Below, one piece after another: positions 53,668-62,379 of a stretch of 64,000 nt of DNA. The first letter of the stretch is position 1; each line of letters begins with the position of its first letter. The notes below the pieces were generated by a model. It was given only the letters and a program-made list of their open reading frames with translations, was not told where the DNA came from and did no database searches. Both the position numbers and the translations under genes were made by a program. This DNA comes from CAZDVQ01 sp964508975 (GTDB lineage: Bacteria > Bacteroidota > Bacteroidia > Chitinophagales > Saprospiraceae): NCBI GenBank assembly GCA_964508975.1, contig CAZDVQ010000005.1, forward strand, positions 1 to 64,000. Reading direction: 5' to 3'.

Positions 53668-54408
53668 TTACTTATACATGGAGAGCTTGCGCAAGCCCCA
53701 TTTCTGCAAACGGTGGTTCATTGACACGCGAAGTACGCCGAGGCCATATTTCATGCTTCGTTTGAAATTGATAGAGGAAGCCTCTTCAAAATATTTAGTC
53801 GGGCAGGTTACCTCCGCGATGTCAAACCCAGCGTACACGATTTGCGAAAGCATCTCGTTATCGAACACGAAGTCGTCGGAATTTTCATTAAAGTTGATGC
53901 GCTCCAACACCTTCCGGTGGAAGGCCCGGTAGCCCGTATGGTACTCGGATAACTTGTAGTGAATTAAAATATTCTGCGCCAAGGTAAGGAAGCGGTTGGC
54001 GATGTACTTATACATGGGCATACCGCCTTTGAGCGCGCCCATGCCCAGGATACGAGAGCCCAACACTACCGGGTACAAACCATCGCCAATGATGTTGACC
54101 ATAGACGGGATAAGTAGCGGCGTATATTGGTAATCGGGGTGAAGCATGATGACAATATCGGCCTTGAGTTCTAAAGCCTTGTTGTACAACGACTTTTGAT
54201 TACCACCGTAACCTTTATTTTGCTCGTGTGCAATGACGTGCTGTATGCCTAGCCCCTTGGCCACCTCGATGGTATTGTCCTTGCTGTTGTCATCGCAAAG
54301 GATAACTTCATCCACTAGGTTAAAAGGGATTTCATTATAAGTTTTTTCAAGGGTTTTAGCGGCGTTATAAGCAGGTAGAACCACAACTACTTTCTGTCCA
54401 TTATACAT
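53668..54408 (-). CDS. Family 2 glycosyltransferase (dolichol-phosphate mannosyltransferase-like)
   Basis: This 246-residue GT-A enzyme transfers a sugar from a nucleotide donor, probably to polyprenyl phosphate. VVVVLPAYNAAKTLEKTY is the nucleotide-binding start, ILCDDNSKDNT near residue 40 has the first aspartates, and VIMLHPDYQYTP near 95 replaces the usual DxD with HPD. YKLSEYHTGYRAFHR near 165 is typical of the DPM1-like group. No C-terminal membrane helices are present. The ATG at 54408 is chosen because a -7 element lies just upstream, making the longer frame to 54462 unlikely. Confidence 0.85.
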   Translation of the reverse strand: MYNGQKVVVVLPAYNAAKTLEKTYNEIPFNLVDEVILCDDNSKDNTIEVAKGLGIQHVIAHEQNKGYGGNQKSLYNKALELKADIVIMLHPDYQYTPLLIPSMVNIIGDGLYPVVLGSRILGMGALKGGMPMYKYIANRFLTLAQNILIHYKLSEYHTGYRAFHRKVLERINFNENSDDFVFDNEMLSQIVYAGFDIAEVTCPTKYFEEASSINFKRSMKYGLGVLRVSMNHRLQKWGLRKLSMYK

Positions 54409-54426
54409 GTCGAGGGGTATTTTGGG

Positions 54427-54454
54427 CAAATATAGTAAGTTTAGAGGAAGCCAA
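54427..54454 (-). promoter_or_regulatory. Possible promoter of the glycosyltransferase gene
   Basis: On the minus strand TTG (54452-54454), a 17-base spacer and TATATTTG (54427-54434). The spacer is short by two bases. Its place supports the start at 54408. Confidence 0.45.
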
Positions 54455-54485
54455 AGCAGCAATTTTGTGAAAGGCTATCCTAAAT

Positions 54486-55520
54486 TTATGGGCGGACTTT
54501 CAAAAATGCTTGTGCCACTTCAAGTCCTTTGACCTGTTGTTCTACAAAAGCATGCAAGGATTCGTAATCGCCTCTGGCATGTTTGAGGAAAGCAGATGCT
54601 TGTCCGTAAACGGCAGGAAGCTGTATTTTTTGCGTGAGGTAATATCCATCTAGGAAGTTTTTCACACCACCGGAGATAATCACTTGCTTGCACTGCATGG
54701 TATTGCCCATTTCCAAGATGAGCTGGTTGGTGATCTCAACCATATCATCGGGGCCGTGGCCTACCCGAGCAAGTACATCGTACAATTCGCGGTAGGCTTC
54801 ATCTTGGCGCAGGAGCTCGAGCCTTGCGAAATTGGTGCCGCCATTAGCTGCAAAATCAACCGCCTCGATGGGTAAGCTAAACAGCGCCCGAAGGCTTTCT
54901 TTACCCATGCCTTGACCAACTTCCTTGACGATTAGTTTCAGCTGTGTTTCATCGAGCAGGCGCTTGATGATATCGAGCGGCGACATGCTGTAGCGATCGC
55001 CTTCGGGTTGGAGCCATTCCTGTAACGGGTTGACGTGTACAATCAGGCCATCGGCAGAGAGTTTATCTACCAGCTCAACCGCAAGTTGCAGTTTATTGTG
55101 GATGATAAGTTGCTCGAGTTGCGCGACGCCGAGATTGGCATAGAGTACTTGTTCATCGCCAATCAAGTGTCGAACGTCAAAGTCGGGCAAGGTTTCATTA
55201 CTGCTGAGCAAAGAACGGCACGAACCTAAACCCATTCCAAAGCCAAAGTCCTTACAAACCCGGGCTAAATTATGGTTTATGGTATTGGCCCAGTCTGTTC
55301 CTCCTGTCATAGAACTAACCCAAATGGGCGCCTTAAAGGTTTTGCCCAAGAATGGTAAAGCCGGCAGGCTACCCGCTTGAGGGTGGCCACTGAGTATGGG
55401 TTCGTAGAAGAAACGAGTATCTATCTCGCTTTGAGACACCTGAGATTTAAAAGCAAGCTCGATGTGGTCGCGTTTGCGCGATTTGGCGGTAGGATCCTCG
55501 TCGTGGTGGAAATTTGACAT
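54486..55520 (-). CDS. fni: Type 2 isopentenyl-diphosphate delta-isomerase (FMN-dependent)
   Basis: This 344-residue enzyme interconverts isopentenyl and dimethylallyl diphosphate using reduced FMN. TAKSRKRDHIELAFKSQV at the start, ISSMTGGTDWANTINHNLAR near residue 70, LIVHVNPLQEWLQPEGDR near 150, and KEVGQGMG near 190 are signatures. The FMN-binding segment AANGGTNFARLE near 215 has the typical GGT. The ATG at 55520 begins MSNFHHDED; the frame to 55583 is open but not homologous. It is 77 bases upstream of the glycosyltransferase start. Confidence 0.92.
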   Translation of the reverse strand: MSNFHHDEDPTAKSRKRDHIELAFKSQVSQSEIDTRFFYEPILSGHPQAGSLPALPFLGKTFKAPIWVSSMTGGTDWANTINHNLARVCKDFGFGMGLGSCRSLLSSNETLPDFDVRHLIGDEQVLYANLGVAQLEQLIIHNKLQLAVELVDKLSADGLIVHVNPLQEWLQPEGDRYSMSPLDIIKRLLDETQLKLIVKEVGQGMGKESLRALFSLPIEAVDFAANGGTNFARLELLRQDEAYRELYDVLARVGHGPDDMVEITNQLILEMGNTMQCKQVIISGGVKNFLDGYYLTQKIQLPAVYGQASAFLKHARGDYESLHAFVEQQVKGLEVAQAFLKVRP

Positions 55521-55633
55521 GATTGGCGCTGGGGTTGGCAGTGTAGAACCGGAGTACAAAGATGCGCTAAAAAAGCACAGCATCGGAAACTCAGAAACAA
55601 CAATTGTGCTAAATGGTTCTACCCAAGCACTGC

Positions 55634-56386
55634 TTAACGTGCTGGAATGCCTGAAATACCCGCAGGGTCAATCTTGCTAGGCGACTTATCTAGGCTTTCC
55701 TTTTGAGCTTTAGACTTTTTCTTCTGCTCGTTGTTGCTTTCGTAAACAGTGTAATTTTCGTACTTGGCTTGGTTTACATTAGCCCAGATATTTTTGCCGA
55801 TGTTGCAGATAATGATGAACTCGCGATACATCTCGTTGCCAATTTCGGTGCGGGCCTCTACGGCAATATCACGGTCGGCCAGTTTATCTTGCTGCACGTG
55901 GATAGACAGCTCAAAAGCAGTAGCAGCCTTGCGGATTTCGTCCACATGGGTTTGTTTCAAGCCTTGTTGTTCAAAAAAATGAAGCTGTTGCTCGGCAACC
56001 CGGGCTACCCTTCGGCCACAGAGCAGAAACTGGGCATCGCTCATGTCGTTTATCTTGGCAGTACCAAACTTGCGGTATTTACCTGATTTTACATCGTACT
56101 TGTTGGCCACACGGGTCATCACGCTCGATATCAAGCCTTTTAGCAAGGCTCTGGCTTGGTTTTTCTGCTCGGTACTTTGCATTTGCTCGCCGAGGTACTC
56201 GTCGTCGGATGGCATTTCCTTGAATCTTTGACAAAGCTTGTCAAAGTCTGCCAACTTATCTGCTGAATATCCAAAAGAAACAAATTCTTTCAAATCGCGC
56301 ATGGCATAGCGAATGCGTTCAGTACAAGCGATGTACAACTCAGCATCGGAGAAATTATACTCCCTTTGTATGGATTGTTTACGCAT
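55634..56386 (-). CDS. Hypothetical protein, cytoplasmic and helical
   Basis: This 250-residue protein has no signal peptide or membrane helix. It is helical and charged and ends with a Lys/Ser/Asn-rich tail from residue ~220. Segments such as FSDAELYIACTERIRYAM and FGTAKINDMSDAQFLLCGRR look structured and could be a repeat of a four-helix unit with the second half AFELSIHVQQDKLADR. I know no family. It has a consensus promoter just upstream. Confidence 0.7.
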   Translation of the reverse strand: MRKQSIQREYNFSDAELYIACTERIRYAMRDLKEFVSFGYSADKLADFDKLCQRFKEMPSDDEYLGEQMQSTEQKNQARALLKGLISSVMTRVANKYDVKSGKYRKFGTAKINDMSDAQFLLCGRRVARVAEQQLHFFEQQGLKQTHVDEIRKAATAFELSIHVQQDKLADRDIAVEARTEIGNEMYREFIIICNIGKNIWANVNQAKYENYTVYESNNEQKKKSKAQKESLDKSPSKIDPAGISGIPAR

Positions 56387-56407
56387 ACTTTTAGTATTTT
56401 AATTATG

Positions 56408-56437
56408 CAAAGATACAAAAAGTTTTAATTGAAACAA
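56408..56437 (-). promoter_or_regulatory. Promoter of the 55634-56386 gene (TTG-N19-TATCTTTG)
   Basis: On the minus strand TTG (56435-56437), 19 bases and TATCTTTG (56408-56415) match the consensus perfectly. The start codon is 22 bases beyond the element. Confidence 0.75.
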
Positions 56438-56511
56438 ATAATTTTATTTATTTTTTATTTCCATCGCCCATTCGCTTGGATGGTACTCCCTAAATTCCCT
56501 ATTTTTACGCC

Positions 56512-58722
56512 ATGAGTATCCATGTTTTTGGTATCCGGCACCACGGCCCAGGCTCTGCCCGGAGTTTACAGCTAGCCCTTGATAAACTTCAACCTGATAT
56601 TATCCTGGTTGAAGGCCCCGCCGATATTGAAGATATGGTCAAGCAAGTTGCCACGCCCGACCTAAAACCGCCCGTGGCTATCTTGGTCTATAACCCCAAA
56701 GACCTTAGCCAAGCGTCTTATTACCCTTTCGCTGAGTTCTCGCCTGAGTGGATTGCCATGCAGTACGCCATTCAGCATCACATTCACCTGTGGCATATGG
56801 ACCTGCCTTCTGGCATCCAATTTAACCTAGGCCCTGACGATCATATACGCCAAGCCGAACACGATACCTCCGACCTCGATATTGCACGCGACCCCCTGGG
56901 GCACATGGCCCAACTGGCCGGCTATACCGACGGTGAGCGTTGGTGGGAAGTAACCTTTGAACAACACGAAGGCGCCGAGGATACTTTCGATGCCGTGCTG
57001 CAACTCATGTCAACCCTGCGTGAGACCTTGGCCTTGCCTGAATCGCGCGAAACCCTGCTGCGCGAAGCCTTCATGCGCGAAACTATCCGCAAGGCCAAAA
57101 ACGAGATGTACCAGCGCATCGCCATCGTGTGTGGGGCTTGGCACGGCCCTGTGCTCGACCGCATCGACGATTTTAAGGCCAAGGCCGATAAAGATCTGCT
57201 CAAGGGCCTCAAAAAAGATAAAGTTCAAGCCACTTGGATTCCTTGGACCTACGAGCGCATTTCTCGGCTCAGCGGTTATGGTGCAGGGGTACTCTCACCT
57301 GCTTGGTACGAGCTGCTGTTCAAGGAGCGTGAACATGCCGTTCAAAGCTGGATGATCCAGGCTGCTAGGCTTTTCCGGGCCGAAGACCTCGACGCAAGCT
57401 CGGCACACGTTATCGAGGCCGTTCGTTTGGCCGAGGCCCTGGCCGCCCTACGCGGCCTGTCTATCGCCGGCATGAATGAACTAGCCGATGCCTCCTTGAG
57501 TATTTTTTGCGGTGGACACGAGGCGCCCATGGCCCTGATCCACAAAAATTTACTCGTGGGCGATAAAATTGGCCAAGTCCCGCCAGCCCTGGGCATGATT
57601 CCACTCCAGGCCGATATGGAGGCCATCGCCAAGCGTATTCGCCTCAACTTGCTTGAAACCAAGAAAGTTGATCTTGAACTCGACATCCGCAAGGATAACG
57701 ATAAAGCCAAGAGTCATTTCCTACACCGAGCCAATTTACTAGGTATACCGCTGGCCAAAACCAGCCGTGCGTACAATACCCGAGGCACCTTCAAAGAATC
57801 CTGGACCTACCAGTGGTTCCCCGATTTTGCCTTGAATATCATCGAGGCTGGCATGTGGGGCAGCACCATGCTAATGGCCACCGAAAACAAGGTCAAAGAC
57901 GCCGCCAGGCGTGCCGAAAACCTAGGCAAACTAGCCGAGTTATTACATATGGCACTCCTGGCCGGTCTACCCGACGTTGTGGAAAGCCTTTGCGAGCACC
58001 TGCGCGAAAGCGTTAGCCTAAGCCGCGACGTGCAGCAACTCATGGATACCATTTGGCCACTGGTGCAAATGTACCACTATGGCGATGTGCGCAACACCGA
58101 TAAATCAACGCTTTACAGCATCATCAAGGAACTCGTCCCCCGCATTTGCATAGGTTTACCGCAAGCTTGCCACGGCATATCCGAGGAGGCCGCCGAGCCG
58201 CTATTCCAGTCTTGCCTCCAAGTTAACCGGAGCATTGCCTTGCTTAAAAACGATGCGTTTAGTACCCAATGGGGCTTAACGCTGCAAGCCATGGCCGATA
58301 ACCCAAAAACACAAGCCATGATTGCTGGCCTCGCGTCAAGGCTTTGTTTCGACGCGCAGCTCAACAACATGGACAGTACCGCCACCCGCTTGTCGAGGGC
58401 CTTATCGGCAGGGCAAAACAGCACCGAGGCCGCCAGTTGGCTCGAAGGTTTTTTACATGGCAGCGGCCAGGTGCTCATCCACTACCCCGAGTTGTGGCAG
58501 GTCATCGACACTTGGCTCGGCGAGCTCCCGATGGATATTTTCCAGGAAACACTCCCCTTGCTGCGCCGCACATTCTCGCGGTTCCATGGTCCGGAGCGCC
58601 AGAAAATGCTCGATATGGCCCGCATGGGGCTGGCTAAATTCCAGCAAAAAATTGTGCTTGATGCCCACAACGATGAGCGGGCTGCACAGGTGGTACCGGT
58701 ATTGCAAGCCATTTTCGCATAG
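56512..58722 (+). CDS. DUF5682 family protein (MoxR/VWA ternary-system type)
   Basis: This 736-residue protein matches the DUF5682 (YehM-like) family, recognisable by the start VFGIRHHGPGSARSLQ, ILVEGPADIEDM near residue 32 and GAWHGPVLDR near 208, the second of which resembles the ChaN/TraB-like GxRHHG..EG..HG layout of putative metal-binding hydrolases. The long C-terminal part is helical with no motif. In other genomes it is next to a MoxR ATPase, a SWIM protein and a VWA protein. Here it stands alone, while a YehP-like VWA gene is 51 kb away. It is followed at seven bases by the T-tract of a GC-rich repeat. Confidence 0.85.
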   Translation: MSIHVFGIRHHGPGSARSLQLALDKLQPDIILVEGPADIEDMVKQVATPDLKPPVAILVYNPKDLSQASYYPFAEFSPEWIAMQYAIQHHIHLWHMDLPSGIQFNLGPDDHIRQAEHDTSDLDIARDPLGHMAQLAGYTDGERWWEVTFEQHEGAEDTFDAVLQLMSTLRETLALPESRETLLREAFMRETIRKAKNEMYQRIAIVCGAWHGPVLDRIDDFKAKADKDLLKGLKKDKVQATWIPWTYERISRLSGYGAGVLSPAWYELLFKEREHAVQSWMIQAARLFRAEDLDASSAHVIEAVRLAEALAALRGLSIAGMNELADASLSIFCGGHEAPMALIHKNLLVGDKIGQVPPALGMIPLQADMEAIAKRIRLNLLETKKVDLELDIRKDNDKAKSHFLHRANLLGIPLAKTSRAYNTRGTFKESWTYQWFPDFALNIIEAGMWGSTMLMATENKVKDAARRAENLGKLAELLHMALLAGLPDVVESLCEHLRESVSLSRDVQQLMDTIWPLVQMYHYGDVRNTDKSTLYSIIKELVPRICIGLPQACHGISEEAAEPLFQSCLQVNRSIALLKNDAFSTQWGLTLQAMADNPKTQAMIAGLASRLCFDAQLNNMDSTATRLSRALSAGQNSTEAASWLEGFLHGSGQVLIHYPELWQVIDTWLGELPMDIFQETLPLLRRTFSRFHGPERQKMLDMARMGLAKFQQKIVLDAHNDERAAQVVPVLQAIFA

Positions 58723-58728
58723 GATAGA

Positions 58729-58890
58729 TTTTTTTGGGCGTGCCCCTCGCTTGGTGAAGCCGCCCATGAAGGGCGGCTTTGCAAAGCTCGGGTCGCTACG
58801 CTTTGGGGCTCGCTGTTCGCTCGGCCCTGCGCCCTTCGGGCTTGGTCTGGCGCGTTGCGCCACCCCTCCGCATCGCTCACGCAGCGAAAA
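58729..58890 (+). repeat. GC-rich T-tract/GGGCG hairpin repeat, copy 17
   Basis: It starts TTTTTTTGGGCGTGCCCC, has a module AGCCGCCCATGAAGGGCGGCT, then GGCTCGCTGTTCGCTCGGCC, CTGCGCCCTTCGGGC, TTGGTCTGGCGCG and CTCCGCATCGCTCACGC. The second half is nearly identical to copy 7. Confidence 0.8.
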
Positions 58891-58918
58891 AGAGCCGAGA
58901 AGATCATTATATAAACAA

Positions 58919-58955
58919 CAAAACGGCTCGCCCCAGTAAGAGGCGAGCCGTTTTA
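58919..58955 (-). terminator. Rho-independent terminator of the TPR protein gene
   Basis: A 12-bp stem AAACGGCTCGCC/GGCGAGCCGTTT with a 9-base loop and T-run on the minus strand follows the stop by 22 bases. T-runs on both sides would let it act in both directions. Confidence 0.85.
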
Positions 58956-58976
58956 GAAAACAATATAAAACAGTGA

Positions 58977-59699
58977 TTACTCACCACCTACGCGAGCGAG
59001 GTAGATGTCGATATCTTCGCCTTGAGTAGATTTAGGATGATCTGCTTTGATGCGCTCGTACAACTTCTTAGCTTCTTCTGGTTTGTTCTGGTGTTCGTGT
59101 ACCATACCAGCTTTCCAGAGGTAGTAAGGCGTAGTGAAATCATTTTTATTTTTGTTGGCCGCTTTAGTGTAAAAGCTAAGGGCTTTCTCAAAGTCGCCTT
59201 TTTCAGCGTAAGCATCGCCGAGTGAGCCGAGTTTCATAGCTGGCATTACATCGCCGGCAGCATCAAAAGCGTTGAGGTATTTGATAGCGTTGTCATAATC
59301 GCCGGTGCGGAGACAAGCAATACCGTTATAGTAGTTGGCCAAGTTGCCAGCATCGGTACCAGCGTATTTTTTAGCGATATCTACAGCACCGCTATATTCG
59401 TTTGGTTTACCCACGAGTACATTGGTGAAAGAGTCTTGTTGGAACTGGTATTCAGCTTTGTACATTTTTTCGGCAGCCGCTTTTTGACGTGGTGCCAAGT
59501 AGAAGCTACGGTAAACGAATACACCAACCACGAAAAGCAGGATACCACCAACCACGAGGCCAGCAATTTTACCATATTTATCCAGGAAACCTTGAACGTT
59601 ACCCTTCACCTCGGTGATGTCGATCAGTGTATCGTCGCCAGAATCGGTCACGGGTGTTGTTTTTGGGGCCGATTGATTGTAATTACGGTTCTTAGCCAT
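58977..59699 (-). CDS. Membrane-anchored TPR protein (YfgM-like)
   Basis: This 240-residue protein has a short cytoplasmic start, one transmembrane helix near residues 42-64 (IAGLVVGGILLFVVGVFVYR) and a periplasmic region with three or four tetratricopeptide repeats, such as KLGSLGDAYAEKGDFEKALSF near 155. It resembles the YfgM proteins that contact the Sec translocon and periplasmic chaperones; this role is inferred. A good promoter lies ~120 bases upstream and a strong terminator follows. Confidence 0.85.
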   Translation of the reverse strand: MAKNRNYNQSAPKTTPVTDSGDDTLIDITEVKGNVQGFLDKYGKIAGLVVGGILLFVVGVFVYRSFYLAPRQKAAAEKMYKAEYQFQQDSFTNVLVGKPNEYSGAVDIAKKYAGTDAGNLANYYNGIACLRTGDYDNAIKYLNAFDAAGDVMPAMKLGSLGDAYAEKGDFEKALSFYTKAANKNKNDFTTPYYLWKAGMVHEHQNKPEEAKKLYERIKADHPKSTQGEDIDIYLARVGGE

Positions 59700-59817
59700 T
59701 ATAAATGAAAGTTTAAATTTTCGTTAGTAGGGTATAAAGACCTTTAGTACTACACTTTATGCTGTTCATTACCAGCAATTTCGAGTGTTTGCATTCCAGT
59801 CTTTTGGAAACAGGACG

Positions 59818-59847
59818 CAAAAGTAAACAAGTTCTGCTGGTTTTCAA
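59818..59847 (-). promoter_or_regulatory. Promoter of the TPR gene (TTG-N19-TACTTTTG)
   Basis: On the minus strand TTG (59845-59847), 19 bases and TACTTTTG (59818-59825), an exact consensus. The leader is ~110 bases. Confidence 0.7.
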
Positions 59848-60018
59848 ACAACAAAGCTAGAATTATCTTTTAACTTTGCCCCAATTTGATGAAAAGAGTA
59901 AATGAACAATGGATGAATTGAGTAAATGACAAAGTGAGCAAGCAATGATTTGACATTTTATCTGTAACGAAATCATACCAATAGTTACTTACTTAGCGGC
60001 CTGCCATCTACCCAAAAG

Positions 60019-60311
60019 TTCATCGTTCATCGTTCATCGTTATCTAAAGCGCCAGGTGCCTGGAGTGCGCCGCGCAGCGGCGGTGCGCAACGCGCACGGA
60101 GCGAACAGCGAACCACGCAAGGGACCGACGGCGAAGCCGGGGCGCCCAAAAAGAATAAATGATGAAATGAGTAAATGAGTAAGCGACAAAGTGAGTACGC
60201 GATGATTTGACCATTTAATTGTAACTGAATCGCCTTAGTAGTTACTTAGCAGTTTGTCATTACCCAAAATTCATCATTCATTGTTCATCGTTCATCGTTC
60301 ATCGTTCATCA
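60019..60311 (+). repeat. TTCATCG heptad repeats, two runs
   Basis: Three perfect TTCATCG units at 60019-60039 and six near-perfect units at 60270-60311 mark the ends of the two duplicated copies. They are simple-sequence tracts and not CRISPR repeats. Confidence 0.75.
60047..60152 (-). repeat. GC-rich T-tract/GGGCG hairpin repeat, copy 18
   Basis: On the minus strand it begins TTTTTGGGCGCCCCGGC, has CGTCGGTCCCTTGCGTGG, TTCGCTGTTCGCTCC and GCGCGTTGCGCACC, and ends CCAGGCACCTGGCGC. It is bracketed by the duplicated ~155-base sequence. Confidence 0.75.
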
Positions 60312-60382
60312 TTCCAAAGAAACATTCCAGCAGTACACCTGCTACCTGATAATCCATAATTAATAATCCACAATTCAAGCGT

Positions 60383-61579
60383 ATGTATCCCAATCTAAGA
60401 TATGCCTTTTACGACCTGTTTGGCCTTGACATCCCCTTGTTGGCCCTGGTTCAGAGCTATGGTTTTTTCTTGGCCATGGCCTTTTTGGTTAGTACGCTCG
60501 TGCTGATTCAAGAAATGAAACGCCGCGAAAAAGCTGGCTTGATGAAAGGTATCCACGAGAGTGTGGTAACTGGCCTTGCTGCAACGCCCGTGGAAATTGC
60601 CACCAACGCCATCATTGGCTTTTTGATTGGCTGGAAAGTAGGCTACGCCCTGTTTAACGGTGCTGAAGTGGCCTCGAACGGTATTGCTTTCTTGGCCTCG
60701 CTGAAAGGCAACATCCCGCTGGGTGTGCTGGCCGCTGGCGCTTTTGGTTACCTGAAATACTACGAGAAGAAAAAAGAACAACTGCCCGAACCCAAAACCA
60801 CCCAGGTGCTGGTGATGCCGCACCAAAGGGTTGCCGACCTGGTTATCCTATCGGCTATTTCAGGTATTGCTGGTGCAAAAATGCTGTACCACCTAGAGTA
60901 CTGGGATGATTTTGTAAAAGACCCCATCGGCGAGCTTACCTCGCCATCGGGTTTGACCGTATATGGCGGTTTGATTATGGGTTTCCTCGTGGTGTCGTGG
61001 TATGTACGCCGCAAGCAAATTGACTACCGCCAAATGCTCGACTCGGCCGCGCCCACCATGATTTTGGCCTACGGTGTGGGTCGTTTAGGTTGCCACGTAT
61101 CCGGCGATGGCGACTGGGGCATCGTGAATACCATGGCCAAGCCAGGTTGGTTAAGCTGGTTGCCCGAAAAACTCTGGGCGTACAAGTACCCGAACAACAT
61201 TCTAGGCGAGGGTGTGCCCATGGCTGATTGTGGTGGCTTTACCCAATTTGGTACGCAATACTGCAACGAATTAGAGTTTGCAGTATTCCCAACCCCGATT
61301 TACGAAACCTTAATGTGTTTGATTATATTTTTCATCTTGCGTTTGTTGCGCACCAAGGTGCAGCATATCCCAGGTATGCTGTTTGGTATCTACCTATTGT
61401 TCAACGGCGCAGAGCGCTTTACCATCGAGAAAATCAGGGTGAACGATAAATACCAACTGTTGGGCATGAACGTGACCCAAGCCGAGGTAATTGCTACCTG
61501 TATTTTCTTAGTGGGTGTGGCTTTCATGGCTTGGCTGTGGTTTAACCATCGCCAAAAACAACAACAAGTACAAGGGTAA
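60383..61579 (+). CDS. lgt: Prolipoprotein diacylglyceryl transferase
   Basis: This 398-residue integral membrane enzyme moves diacylglycerol from phosphatidylglycerol to the lipobox cysteine of prolipoproteins. At least seven hydrophobic helices are seen. GGLIMGF near residue 195 and GVGRLGCHVSGDGDWG near 230-245 match the Lgt signature in its Bacteroidota variant, and NGAERFTIEKIR near 345 is the second conserved arginine segment. The length exceeds the E. coli enzyme (291 residues) owing to longer loops, as usual in this phylum. Its last 72 bases overlap the convergent membrane-protein gene. Confidence 0.9.
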   Translation: MYPNLRYAFYDLFGLDIPLLALVQSYGFFLAMAFLVSTLVLIQEMKRREKAGLMKGIHESVVTGLAATPVEIATNAIIGFLIGWKVGYALFNGAEVASNGIAFLASLKGNIPLGVLAAGAFGYLKYYEKKKEQLPEPKTTQVLVMPHQRVADLVILSAISGIAGAKMLYHLEYWDDFVKDPIGELTSPSGLTVYGGLIMGFLVVSWYVRRKQIDYRQMLDSAAPTMILAYGVGRLGCHVSGDGDWGIVNTMAKPGWLSWLPEKLWAYKYPNNILGEGVPMADCGGFTQFGTQYCNELEFAVFPTPIYETLMCLIIFFILRLLRTKVQHIPGMLFGIYLLFNGAERFTIEKIRVNDKYQLLGMNVTQAEVIATCIFLVGVAFMAWLWFNHRQKQQQVQG

Positions 61580-62371
61580 GCCCCCGTTTACGATACGCAT
61601 CATCGTTTCATGCCATTGCGCCTGTAAAAGGGTTAGCAATGGCATGTCTGTATAATATAAACTGTACGCGATGGTCCGGGCAAGCGCTGTACTTAGACCC
61701 CAAACGCTCATGTACACCAGTGCCCATTTTTGACTGCGGCGCCAAAACAGTGCTATGGCTGCAACAACATCGAGGAGCCCTGCTGCAAAGAGCACATTGA
61801 CCGCAAAATTTTCTGTACTACCCGTTACATTCATGATCCACTGGAGCCATTCGCCCGGGCTTGGATATATCCCCATCGCATAAAAGCCATGCGCTGTAAA
61901 AGTAATGGCAACCGCTATTTTTACAGGGGTTTGGACTTGCGTGTGGCTCTTGCCTTTTGCCAGCTGATACAGCAACCAGGGCATGATAATTTGGATGCTA
62001 TATTCCAGCATTTGTGCTACAATTAAGAAATGCTGTAGCCAATAAAGCACCGCAAGCAAAACAAAGCTGACGGAAGCCCATAGCAAGAGTTTATACAAGC
62101 GTTTGGGCAGTTTAAACAGGAAAAGTACATACACCGCCATGCTCAGCCAGAACAAGCCCAGTGTATTACTAAATTGGTTCACTAATTCAGTAGAGTAGTG
62201 CATGTACTGATCCCAGCTTTGACCCATGAGCTTAGGGAGCCAGCCTATGAGTAGCTCGTTTTCAAGTAGTTCATCGACGGGGATAGACCAGTACAAGGCT
62301 TGCCAGCCACGGCCTAGAAAAAGGGTGGCACATAAAATTTGAACAAAGCGTATGGACCAGTCGCGGTGCAT
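61508..62371 (-). CDS. Hypothetical multi-spanning membrane protein
   Basis: This 287-residue protein has seven or eight predicted membrane helices and begins MHRDWSIRFVQILCATLFLGRG. It recalls the DoxX-like group in the repeated LFxAGLLDVVAAIALFW segment (~residue 205), but the match is too weak to name. It overlaps the 3' end of lgt by 72 bases on the opposite strand. It starts 8 bases after the stop of the TPR gene upstream, so it may be co-transcribed with it. Confidence 0.65.
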   Translation of the reverse strand: MHRDWSIRFVQILCATLFLGRGWQALYWSIPVDELLENELLIGWLPKLMGQSWDQYMHYSTELVNQFSNTLGLFWLSMAVYVLFLFKLPKRLYKLLLWASVSFVLLAVLYWLQHFLIVAQMLEYSIQIIMPWLLYQLAKGKSHTQVQTPVKIAVAITFTAHGFYAMGIYPSPGEWLQWIMNVTGSTENFAVNVLFAAGLLDVVAAIALFWRRSQKWALVYMSVWGLSTALARTIAYSLYYTDMPLLTLLQAQWHETMMRIVNGGLPLYLLLFLAMVKPQPSHESHTH

Positions 62372-62379
62372 ATATACGC

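Larger units (their letters stand above)
59700..60382. other. Intergenic region between the TPR gene and lgt
   Basis: The 680-base spacer holds the TPR promoter, then two similar ~155-base copies (59888-60045 and 60153-60312) of a sequence with AGTAAATGA words, a GATTTGACnATTT segment and TTCATCG heptads at its end. A GC-rich repeat lies between the copies. No gene or recognised RNA is seen. The lgt promoter was not identified. Confidence 0.6.

Noticed and set aside
60270..60311. Regular TTCATCG repeats as a possible CRISPR array
   Set aside because: The units are seven bases and directly adjoining, with no spacers. No cas gene is in the window.
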